From Nocardioides iriomotensis (lineage in GTDB: Bacteria; Actinomycetota; Actinomycetes; Propionibacteriales; Nocardioidaceae): a stretch of DNA of 64,000 nucleotides. The position numbers were made by a program, and so were the translations under genes. Below are positions 55,672 through 64,000 of this stretch, piece by piece (within the stretch, counting starts at the first letter, position 1; the number at the start of each line of letters is the position of its first letter). The notes below the pieces were generated by a model. It had not been told where the DNA came from. It saw only the letters and a list, made by a program, of their open reading frames with translations, and did not search any database. The stretch is taken from positions 186,001 through 250,000 of the forward strand of contig NZ_SDPU01000020.1 of the NCBI RefSeq assembly GCF_004168035.1. Reading direction: 5' to 3'.

Positions 55672-56959
55672 CCGTGTAGAACACCATCACGAACAGCAGG
55701 GGGAGCTGGCCGGTGAGCTGGTGGCGCGGCGGGAGCAGCTTGATCGCGCGGTCGTGCGCGGCGATGACGCCGAGCACGTGGCCGGTCACGACGGCGACGA
55801 CCTTCGAGACCGACAGGAACGTCGGGTGCGACGAGAGCCAGTAGCTCGTCTGCCAGTCGCCGGTGCCGAGGAAGTCGTCGCCGCGTCCCAACGGGTCGCT
55901 GAGCAGCACCAGCGTCTGCTGGCCGACCTCGACGAAGTAGCTCAGGTAGTGCGCCACGATGTAGCCGACGATGATCGGCACGACCGAGTGCGCGAACCGG
56001 TTCGGCAGCGACCGCCGCTCGACGCCGTCGCCGACGCCGGTGGCCATCGTGGCGAGCGCGAACGAACCGGCGACGATGGCGCAGAACACCACGAGAGCCG
56101 TGGTGTTGAGCAGCGTCGAGTCGACCGGTGACGACTGGGAGAACTGCAGCCACGCGCTGGAGTCCTTGAACGAGTCGAACGCCGTGCTGCCGAACAGCAC
56201 CGCCACGACGCCGACCAGCCCGGGTCGGGGGCGGACACCGTCGAGGTTGTTCAGCGGGCTGCGCAGCACCAGCGCGCCGTCCTCCTCGCGCCGGCCGAAG
56301 AAGGAGAGCCGCCCGACCAGCGTGGAGTACACCTCGAACGGGTCGGCCTGGGCGATCCACCGGCTGCCGAAGACCGCGCCGCCGAGGACGCCGACGGCGA
56401 CGTACACCGCGACCCAGAGCCGCAGCGGACCGAGGTAGGTGGAGGACGGGTACACCAGCTCGAACCAGACGAACGCGAACAACCCCAGGGCCGCCGGCCA
56501 GTAGCCGACCCAGCGGGGGAGCTCGACGAGACCCTCCTCGGGGTCGCCTCCGGTCGCCTTGGAGAACAGCAGGTGGATGGTGCGAACCGGGTTCACCGCC
56601 CGGTAGAACGGCCCGAACGCCAGCGACGCCGGGACGATCCCGACCCACAGGAAGACGTAGAAGACGCCGAACGTCGGGTTGACGAGCAGGTCGGGGCCGG
56701 CGACGGCGGCCCAACCGACGTACAGGAAGAACACCAGGCCGAGCAGCCGCAGCGTCCACGCGAAGACCGGCGAGTCGACGACCGTGGCGAGCCAGCGCGG
56801 TGCCGGGCGTCCGCCGTTGCGACCGTCGAAGCGCGGCGTGCGCCAGGCGAGTGCCAGCACGATGAACGAGACCGCGAGGGCGGCGCCCGCGCCCGCGATG
56901 GCGTACTCGGCCGGGATCGGCAGGTCCTTCGCGCCGCCGATGCCGTGGGCGAAGACCAC
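55640..56959 (-). CDS. polytopic membrane protein of unknown function
   Basis: 439 aa from GTG 56959 with GGAGGG upstream. Ten or so hydrophobic spans run through the protein. The N-terminus VFAHGIGGAKDLPIPAEYAI and internal YWPAALGLFAFVWFELVYPS and HYLSYFVEVGQQTLVLLSDP belong to a family of actinobacterial membrane proteins sometimes labelled fenitrothion hydrolase; that name is not supported by any catalytic motif I can see. Several conserved histidines in spans could bind metal or heme. Confidence 0.7.
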   Translation of the reverse strand: MVFAHGIGGAKDLPIPAEYAIAGAGAALAVSFIVLALAWRTPRFDGRNGGRPAPRWLATVVDSPVFAWTLRLLGLVFFLYVGWAAVAGPDLLVNPTFGVFYVFLWVGIVPASLAFGPFYRAVNPVRTIHLLFSKATGGDPEEGLVELPRWVGYWPAALGLFAFVWFELVYPSSTYLGPLRLWVAVYVAVGVLGGAVFGSRWIAQADPFEVYSTLVGRLSFFGRREEDGALVLRSPLNNLDGVRPRPGLVGVVAVLFGSTAFDSFKDSSAWLQFSQSSPVDSTLLNTTALVVFCAIVAGSFALATMATGVGDGVERRSLPNRFAHSVVPIIVGYIVAHYLSYFVEVGQQTLVLLSDPLGRGDDFLGTGDWQTSYWLSSHPTFLSVSKVVAVVTGHVLGVIAAHDRAIKLLPPRHQLTGQLPLLFVMVFYTVSGLYLLFGA

Positions 56960-57070
56960 CTCAGCACCCTCCGTGAGTCGTCAGCAGCACCGTGCCAGAA
57001 TCCCATAACGGACAAGGCGTCCCCGAGCCGGGCGCCCGAGGCGCGACCGGACCGAGGCGGGAGGAGTGCG

Positions 57071-58519
57071 ATGAGCGAGCGACTCCGCTCCGAGGACATG
57101 GCCTTCCTGGTCACCGAGTCGGCGAGCACGCCGATGCACAACGCGACCCTCGAGGTCTTCTCGCAGCCGGAAGGGGACCGGGCCGGCTTCGACTACGACA
57201 CGCTGGTCGGGTTGATCGCCGACCGGATCGCCTTCGTGCCGCGCTACCGCCAGCGGCTGCGGACGGTGCCGGGCCGGCTCGCCAGCCCGGTGTGGGTGGA
57301 CGACGACGACTTCGACCTGACCTTCCACGTGCGCCGTTCGGCGCTGCCGAAGCCGGGCTCGATCGAGCAGCTGCGCGAGCTGACCGCGCGCATCGTCTCG
57401 CGACAGCTCGACCGCAACCGGCCGTTGTGGGAGGTGTACCTGATCGAAGGGCTGGACCAGGGTCGGTTCGCGATCCTGACCAAGTCCCACCAGGTGCTGG
57501 TCGACGGTGTCTCGACCGTGGACCTCGGCCAGGTGATCCTGGACGTCGAGCCCGAGCTGGGCGACACCGTCCACGACGACTGGCGCCCGCTCGACTCCCC
57601 GAGCCCGGCGCGGATGCTGGCCGACGCGATCGGGGACACCCTGCGCCATCCGCGTACGGCGGTCGCGACCGCGCGCGACAACGCCGAGAGCACGCTGCGC
57701 TCGGCGGGGTCGGCCGGGGTGCGTGCCCTGGACGCGCTGGGCGCCCTGTCGAGCCGCCGCGCGTCGCCGGACTCGCCGCTCAGCGCTGCGCTCTCCGAGC
57801 AGCGCCGGTTCGCGACCGTCAAGACCCGGCTCGAGGACTACCGCAAGGTCCGCCGTCGGCACGGCGGCACCGTCAACGACGTGATCCTCGCGACCATCAC
57901 CGGCGCCCTGCGCGCCTGGCTGATGACCCGCGCCGAGTCGGTCCACGGCAGCCGCACGTTCCGCGCCATGGTGCCGATGGGCGTGATCGACAACGACCTC
58001 GAGCCGACCTCGCTCGGCAGCCAGGTCGCCGGGCACCTGCTCAACCTCCCGGTCGGCGAGTCGAGCCCGGTGGTGCGCCTGCACCAGGTGTCCTACGCGC
58101 TCAAGGCGCACAAGGAGACCGGCCGCGCGGTCGCGGCCGACCGGCTCGCGGGCGTCGCCGGGTTCGCCCCGACGACGTTCCACGCCCTCGGCGCTCGGGT
58201 CGCCGCGGCGCAGACGCGCCGGGGCTTCCACCTGGTGATCACCAACGTGCCGGGACCGCAGTTCCCGTTGTACGCCGCCGGTGCGCCGATGCTCGAGAGC
58301 TACCCCGTCCCGCCGCTGCTGCCGGGGCACGCGCTCGCGATCGGGGTGACGTCGTACGACGGCCACGTGTACTTCGGGCTCAACGGCGACCGTGACGCCG
58401 TGCCCGACCTCGACGTTCTCGCGCAGTGCCTGGTCGAGGCGCTCGAGGAGCTCGTCGACTCCGCCAGCGACAGCCGGCCGCGCGCCCCGCGCGGCCGCAA
58501 GAAGGTGACGACGACATGA
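57071..58519 (+). CDS. WS/DGAT-family O-acyltransferase homologue, altered active site
   Basis: 482 aa from ATG 57071 with GGGAGGAG upstream. N-terminal RLRSEDMAFLVTESASTPMH, middle RPLWEVYLIEGLDQGRFAIL and C-terminal VTSYDGHVYFGLNGDRDAVP match wax ester synthase/diacylglycerol acyltransferases. The catalytic HHxxxDG is HQVLVDG here (in TKSHQVLVDGVS): the second His, thought to be the base, is Gln. Activity in triacylglycerol or wax synthesis is therefore doubtful. It is coupled to the next gene by ATGA. Confidence 0.85.
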   Translation: MSERLRSEDMAFLVTESASTPMHNATLEVFSQPEGDRAGFDYDTLVGLIADRIAFVPRYRQRLRTVPGRLASPVWVDDDDFDLTFHVRRSALPKPGSIEQLRELTARIVSRQLDRNRPLWEVYLIEGLDQGRFAILTKSHQVLVDGVSTVDLGQVILDVEPELGDTVHDDWRPLDSPSPARMLADAIGDTLRHPRTAVATARDNAESTLRSAGSAGVRALDALGALSSRRASPDSPLSAALSEQRRFATVKTRLEDYRKVRRRHGGTVNDVILATITGALRAWLMTRAESVHGSRTFRAMVPMGVIDNDLEPTSLGSQVAGHLLNLPVGESSPVVRLHQVSYALKAHKETGRAVAADRLAGVAGFAPTTFHALGARVAAAQTRRGFHLVITNVPGPQFPLYAAGAPMLESYPVPPLLPGHALAIGVTSYDGHVYFGLNGDRDAVPDLDVLAQCLVEALEELVDSASDSRPRAPRGRKKVTTT

Positions 58520-59013
58520 CGACCCGGGTCTACGTGCCCAGCTCGATGACCGGTCTGCGCGACCTCGTGACCGCCGACGGGATCGGACCGGCGCCGTTCG
58601 TGGCGCACGCGGTGACCGATGCCCTGCGGGCGGCCTACGACGACGGAGCCGAGGAGGAGTGGGAGTACGCCGCCGCCGCGGCCGCCTCGCGCGCCTCGCT
58701 CGTGCTGATCCGAGAGGACGACGACCCACGCCGGGTCGTGCTGGCGGTGGACGCCGAGACCGTGCGGCCCGCCGAGGGAGCCGACGACCCGACGCTGGTC
58801 AGCGTCGAGGAGGTCGTGCCGTTCCGGAAGGTCGAGTCCGTGCTGGTCGACCTGCCCGAGGCCGGGGACGACGTCCGCGCGGCCGCGGCGGCGTTGCGGT
58901 CCGAGGACGCCGACGAGCAGGAGGCCGAGGCGCTCGCCGACCGGGCGCTCGACCACGAGCTGGCGTGGTTCGCCACCCAGGAGATCGGCGACCTGCTCGG
59001 GGTGACCGACTAG
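58516..59013 (+). CDS. DUF6912-like hypothetical protein
   Basis: 165 aa from ATG 58516. N-terminal RVYVPSSMTGLRDLV, then FVAHAVTDALRAAYDDGAEE and EWEYAAAAAASRASLVLI, and VVPFRKVESVLVDLPEAGDD, typical of a small actinobacterial family that I recall as DUF6912. Very acidic and soluble. It ends 4 bp from the convergent sulfotransferase. Role unknown. Confidence 0.72.
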   Translation: MTTRVYVPSSMTGLRDLVTADGIGPAPFVAHAVTDALRAAYDDGAEEEWEYAAAAAASRASLVLIREDDDPRRVVLAVDAETVRPAEGADDPTLVSVEEVVPFRKVESVLVDLPEAGDDVRAAAAALRSEDADEQEAEALADRALDHELAWFATQEIGDLLGVTD

Positions 59014-59017
59014 CGGT

Positions 59018-60139
59018 TCAGCCGCGCAGGCGGCGGGCGACCTTGCCGGCCGCGGCCCGCGGGTGCCTGGCGGCACCCACGACGCGTCCCGCCAGCGAAC
59101 CGGTGCCGCCGCCGAGCCGCTGGTTGTCGGCCTTGAGCCGCTCGGCCCGGGCCTCGAGCCGGCGCAGCCGCTTGCGCGCCTGGCGGTGCTTGCGGCGTAC
59201 GGCGTCCCGCTCGTCGCGCCACTGCTTGCCGGTGGTGTTGACCTGGTCGATCCAGTCGTTGGCGACGGTGTGGTACGCCGCGTGGGCGATCGCGTCGTCG
59301 TTCCAGCCGTCCGGCGCGAACTTGAGCCGCTCGAAGTCCCAGCGGTGGCCGTAGGCGGCGAAGTCCTCGGCGTACAGCTCCTCGATCGCCTCCTTGACGC
59401 CGCCTGCCATCACCTCGCGGGTCATCGGCAGCGGGGTCTCGTTGGCCCGCGGCAGGTAGAGCTCCTGGTCCTTGCCGAGCCCGCGCAGGTGCAGGTGCAG
59501 GTCGTCGGTGAACGTGCGGAAGTCGCGCAGGTCGTAGACGCGCGAGTAGGGGATCTCGTCCGGCTTCAGCCAGCGCATCTGGGTGTGGAAGTGGTTGTCG
59601 TTCTTCAGGATCGGGTCGGTCGTCCACGGGTGCAGCTCGACGAACCGGCGGAAGTCCTCGACCACGTCGGAGGCCTTGCTCGGCACCCGGGGGAAGAACG
59701 GCTGGTCGGCGAAGTTGGTGCGGTAGCGGTGGTGGCGCACGAGGAACTTCGACTGCCAGGCCGACCACAGCCGGCTCCACGGGTCGCGCAGCAGGCCGAA
59801 CACGAACCAGCCGTTCTCCGCGGCGATCTCCTCGACCTGCGCGGCGGTGAGCTTGTTGAGACCGGTGGCGTGCTTGAAGCGGCCACGCCCGCGGTGGATC
59901 GTCATCAGCCGGCTCTGCACGCCGCTGGACCCGTTGCGGAACACGTCGAGGTCCTCGCCGGCGAGGTCGGCGACCATCCACTTCAGGCTCGTGCAGGCGA
60001 CCTTCGTCGTCGACATGTAGACGAGCCGGTGCTCGGGCAGCACGAAGGAGTTGCCCGGGGTCTTCAGGAACCGGTCGGTGTGCGGCTCGGTCGGTGTCCC
60101 GGACGGCGACGGTGCAGGCGTCGGCTGGGCGGTGGACAT
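59018..60139 (-). CDS. sulfotransferase family 2-type protein (paralogue 1)
   Basis: 373 aa from ATG 60139; TAGACT ends 7 nt upstream, so it is leaderless. The PAPS 5'-phosphosulfate loop is STTKVACTSLKWMVADLAG near residue 45, and the 3'-phosphate site is LLRDPWSRLWSAWQSKFLV near 125. These resemble carbohydrate sulfotransferases that act on surface glycans. The C-terminal 60 residues are a very basic coiled-coil-like tail (DAVRRKHRQARKRLRRLEAR). The neighbouring gene is a clear paralogue. Confidence 0.85.
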   Translation of the reverse strand: MSTAQPTPAPSPSGTPTEPHTDRFLKTPGNSFVLPEHRLVYMSTTKVACTSLKWMVADLAGEDLDVFRNGSSGVQSRLMTIHRGRGRFKHATGLNKLTAAQVEEIAAENGWFVFGLLRDPWSRLWSAWQSKFLVRHHRYRTNFADQPFFPRVPSKASDVVEDFRRFVELHPWTTDPILKNDNHFHTQMRWLKPDEIPYSRVYDLRDFRTFTDDLHLHLRGLGKDQELYLPRANETPLPMTREVMAGGVKEAIEELYAEDFAAYGHRWDFERLKFAPDGWNDDAIAHAAYHTVANDWIDQVNTTGKQWRDERDAVRRKHRQARKRLRRLEARAERLKADNQRLGGGTGSLAGRVVGAARHPRAAAGKVARRLRG

Positions 60140-60169
60140 GACGGGCAGTCTAGGTCCCGGCCGCCGCGG

Positions 60170-61168
60170 TCACGCCTTGGCCCGGAGCCGGTCGTGCCGG
60201 GCCTGGAGGCGCTTGACGCGCTGCTCCGCCTTGTCGATCCGGCGCTCGGTCGCGCGCAGCCTGCGGGCGACCTCGTCGCGCTGCCGGCGCCACCGCTTGC
60301 CGGACGCCCACACCTGGCCGATCCAGTCGTTGGCCTCGGTCTGGAACGCCGCGTGGTTGACGGCGTCCTGGGTCCAGCCGTCGGGAGCGAACTTGAGCCG
60401 GTCGAAGTCCCACCGCTCGCCGAAGGCGTCGAAGTCCTCGCGGTACAGCTGCTCGACGCGCTCCTTGAGCCCACCCGCCCAGACCTCCCTGGACATCGGG
60501 ACCGGGGTCTCGTTGGCGCGGGGGACGTAGAGCTCCTTGTCCTTGCCGATCGACTGCAGGTGCGCGTGCAGGTCGGCGGTCATCGTGCCGAACTCGCGCA
60601 GGTCGTAGATGCGGGTGAACGGGATCGCCTCGGGCTGCAGCGCGCGCACCTGCGGCCGGAAGTGCAGGTCCTCGGCGAGGCGCGGGTCGGTCGTCCAGGG
60701 GGCGAGCTCGACGAAGGTGCGGAAGTCCTCGACGATGTCGGCGGCCCGCTGCGGCACCCGCGGGAAGAACGGCTCGTCGCGGTAGTTGCGGACGTACCGG
60801 TTGGCGCGGACGAGGAACTTCGACTGCCAGGCCGACCACAGCCGGCTCCACGGGTCGCGCAGCGCGCCGAACACGAACCACCCGTTGTCGGGGCTGATCC
60901 GCGCCACCTCGTCGACCGGCATCGTGTGCACCGACGTCACGTGCTGCAGGAGCGACCGCCCCGGGTGGATGGTCATCAGCCGGCTCTGCATGCCGCTGGC
61001 GACGGTGTCGATGCGGCGGTGGTCCTCGCCCGCGAGGTCCGACACCATCCACTTCAGGGTCGTGCAGGCGACCTTGGCGGCCGACACGTAGACGACCTTC
61101 TGCTCCGGCAGCACCCAGGTGTTGCGCGGGGTGACCTGGAACGTGCGCGGGTGCGGCTGGTGCGGCAT
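60170..61168 (-). CDS. sulfotransferase family 2-type protein (paralogue 2)
   Basis: 332 aa from ATG 61168; TAGGGT ends 7 nt upstream. The same motifs occur as in paralogue 1: SAAKVACTTLKWMVSDLAG and ALRDPWSRLWSAWQSKFLVR, then PFFPRVPQRAADIVEDFRTF and RWDFDRLKFAPDGW. It also ends in a basic, coiled-coil-like tail. The two genes are 30 bp apart with separate promoters. The substrate is unknown; a surface polysaccharide is an inference. Confidence 0.85.
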   Translation of the reverse strand: MPHQPHPRTFQVTPRNTWVLPEQKVVYVSAAKVACTTLKWMVSDLAGEDHRRIDTVASGMQSRLMTIHPGRSLLQHVTSVHTMPVDEVARISPDNGWFVFGALRDPWSRLWSAWQSKFLVRANRYVRNYRDEPFFPRVPQRAADIVEDFRTFVELAPWTTDPRLAEDLHFRPQVRALQPEAIPFTRIYDLREFGTMTADLHAHLQSIGKDKELYVPRANETPVPMSREVWAGGLKERVEQLYREDFDAFGERWDFDRLKFAPDGWTQDAVNHAAFQTEANDWIGQVWASGKRWRRQRDEVARRLRATERRIDKAEQRVKRLQARHDRLRAKA

Positions 61169-61245
61169 GCGGCCCACCCTATGCGGCGCCGTACCCGCGG
61201 CCCCGGGCGGAGTTGGCCGGGGTTGGTCGTGGTACGGCGGTCTGA

Positions 61246-61251
61246 CACCAT
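61246..61251 (+). promoter_or_regulatory. -10-like CACCAT, leaderless (pruA)
   Basis: It ends 7 nt before ATG 61259. The hexamer is weak, but the spacing matches the other leaderless genes. Confidence 0.35.
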
Positions 61252-61258
61252 CGGCGGC

Positions 61259-62893
<1,635 letters not shown>

Positions 62894-62902
62894 CCCCCGA
62901 CA

Positions 62903-62963
62903 TACCGATATCGGTAGTCGCAGGGTGACCCCGGGGTCACTCCTGGACTACCGATATCGGTAG
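62903..62963. repeat. triple-palindrome composite element, copy B
   Basis: TACCGATATCGGTA (62903-62916), GTGACC-CCGG-GGTCAC (62925-62940) and CTACCGATATCGGTAG (62948-62963). Centres are at 62909.5, 62932.5 and 62955.5, exactly 23 bp apart as in copy A. The last 29 bases match copy A at 27 positions. It lies between the convergent pruA and Old Yellow Enzyme genes, where no promoter is expected, so a boundary, terminator or repeat-family role is possible. Confidence 0.85.
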
Positions 62964-62980
62964 TGCTCGGTTGCGGTGCG

Positions 62981-64000
62981 TCAGGCGCTGAGCGCCGGGT
63001 AGTCCGTGTAGCCGCGGTGGTCGCCGCCGTAGAAGGTCGCCGGGTCGGGCTCGTTGAGCTCGGCGTCGAGCTCCCAGCGGCGCGGCAGGTCGGGGTTGGC
63101 CAGGAACTGGCGGCCGACCGCGACGGCGTCGGCGAGGCCGAGGTCGAGCATCTGCTGCGCGCTCTCCTTCGACGTCATGTTGGCGAAGCCGTCGTTGGCG
63201 ACCAGCGTGCCGCCGAAGATCCCGCGCAGCCGCTTGACGAGGTCCTCGCGGGGGTCGTTGTGCACCGACAGGTACGCGATGCCGAGCGGGGCGATCCCCT
63301 CGACGAGCGCGGAGTACGTCGCCTCGAGGTCGTCGGCGTCGTCCTCGACGGCACCGTTCGCGCCGTTGCCGGGGGAGATGCGCAGGCCGACCTTGTCGGG
63401 GCCGATCGCCTCGGCGACCGCGGTGACGACCTCGATCGCGAAGCGGGCGCGGGCGGCGGGGCTGCCGCCGTACCCGTCGGTCCGCACGTTGGTGCTGGGC
63501 GCGAGGAACTGGTGGATCAGGTAGCCGTTGGCGCCGTGCACCTCGACCCCGTCGAGCCCGGCGGCGACGGCGTTGCGCGCGGCCTGGGCGAACTCCTCGA
63601 CCACGCCGGGGATCTCCTCGGTGGCGAGCTCGCGGGGGAGGGCCATCGGCTGCATGCCGTGGGCGGTGAACATCTGGCCGGGCGCCTGCACCGCGCTGGG
63701 CGCGACGGTCTCGAGGCCGCCCTTGTTGTCGGGGTGCGCGACGCGGCCGGCGTGCATGATCTGGGCGACGATGCGTCCGTCGCGGGCGTGCACGGCGTCG
63801 GCGACGCGGCGCCAGCCCTCGACCTGCTCGTCGGTGTGGAGGCCGGGCGTGGTCAGGTAGCCCTGGCCGACGGCGCTGGGCTGGGTGCCCTCGGTGACGA
63901 TGAGGGCCGCGGACGCGCGCTGGGCGTAGTACTCCGCGGTGAGCTCGGTCGGCACCATGCCCTCCGCGGCGCGGGAGCGGGTCATCGGCGCGAGCAGGAT
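62981..64000 (-). CDS. Old Yellow Enzyme-family alkene reductase (partial, 5' end cut)
   Basis: 340 codons are visible; the frame is open to base 64000, reading ILLAPMTRSRAAEGMVPTEL, so only the first 20 or so residues are missing. The flavin TIM barrel has IVTEGTQPSAVGQGYLTTPG, catalytic His and Asn in DGVEVHGANGYLIHQFLAPS, and phosphate-binding LADAVAVGRQFLANPDLPRR. Such enzymes use NAD(P)H and FMN to reduce activated alkenes or nitro-compounds. It converges on pruA across the palindrome element. Confidence 0.92.
   Translation of the reverse strand: MLLAPMTRSRAAEGMVPTELTAEYYAQRASAALIVTEGTQPSAVGQGYLTTPGLHTDEQVEGWRRVADAVHARDGRIVAQIMHAGRVAHPDNKGGLETVAPSAVQAPGQMFTAHGMQPMALPRELATEEIPGVVEEFAQAARNAVAAGLDGVEVHGANGYLIHQFLAPSTNVRTDGYGGSPAARARFAIEVVTAVAEAIGPDKVGLRISPGNGANGAVEDDADDLEATYSALVEGIAPLGIAYLSVHNDPREDLVKRLRGIFGGTLVANDGFANMTSKESAQQMLDLGLADAVAVGRQFLANPDLPRRWELDAELNEPDPATFYGGDHRGYTDYPALSA

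Noticed and set aside
55640-56959. Fenitrothion hydrolase function
   Set aside because: The label exists for related proteins, but this is a polytopic membrane protein with no hydrolase motif.

Overview
The window is a very GC-rich (about 70% or more) actinobacterial chromosome segment. Codon use, frequent leaderless starts, a WhiB regulator, MtrA-MtrB-LpqB, F420 genes and gene order all fit the order Propionibacteriales, most likely a Nocardioides-like organism; the genus is inference, since no rRNA is present. Both ends cut genes: a LysR regulator at base 1 and an Old Yellow Enzyme at base 64000. I see no rRNA, tRNA, CRISPR array, insertion sequence or prophage.

Layout. 1-5.7 kb: a LysR regulator divergent from an SsuD-like FMNH2 monooxygenase, then a flavin reductase, an aldo/keto reductase, a YbdK-type carboxylate-amine ligase and a secreted Ig-like protein. 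5.7-20.2 kb: a cell-envelope block with two LytR-CpsA-Psr (LCP) ligases around a hotdog thioesterase, then a galactofuranan operon (two-domain glycosyltransferase, Glf, GlfT2-like polymerase, Wzm and Wzt exporter), a structured 0.6-kb gap, a large PGRP amidase with FG-GAP repeats, and a TIGR03089 protein. 20.2-33.5 kb: NDP-mannose pyrophosphorylase, VTT and DUF3105 membrane proteins, F420 genes cofE/cofD, whiB2, a giant membrane glycosyltransferase, DUF5719, a degenerate metallopeptidase, DUF3499, phosphomannomutase, Trm112 and a SIS protein. 33.6-48 kb: DUF808, sahH with a structured leader, mtrA-mtrB-lpqB, comF, a probable raiA-type noncoding RNA, hpf, a NarL-type regulator, a YcaQ-like protein, an M23 peptidase and secA. 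48-51.5 kb: the circularly permuted ATP-grasp / alpha-E / transglutaminase trio. 51.5-64 kb: DUF6459 and LysM proteins, an HTH protein, an SAF plus TadZ-like ATPase pair, a polytopic membrane protein, a WS/DGAT-like acyltransferase, DUF6912, two sulfotransferase paralogues, pruA and an Old Yellow Enzyme.

How it works together. The order manB - fbiB - fbiA - whiB2 - metallopeptidase - DUF3499 - pmmA - SIS - sahH - mtrA - mtrB - lpqB - comF - hpf - secA follows, from memory, the mycobacterial Rv3264c-Rv3240c backbone, so most of the window is conserved core. Within it a galactofuran synthesis and export module sits beside LCP ligases that could attach the polymer to peptidoglycan, with an amidase for wall turnover and MtrAB as wall/division control. 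Mannose activation (PMM plus guanylyltransferase) feeds glycosylation.

Most notable signals. (1) A composite of three palindromes with exactly 23-bp centre spacing occurs twice, about 54 kb apart. (2) The comF-hpf gap has a promoter, a perfect 13-bp closing helix and internal hairpins typical of a large structured RNA. (3) About twenty starts lie 6-8 nt after a -10-like hexamer, showing a leaderless start grammar; one divergent pair has -10 boxes that overlap. (4) The sahH leader can fold as a three-way junction. (5) Several conserved proteins lack expected catalytic residues.
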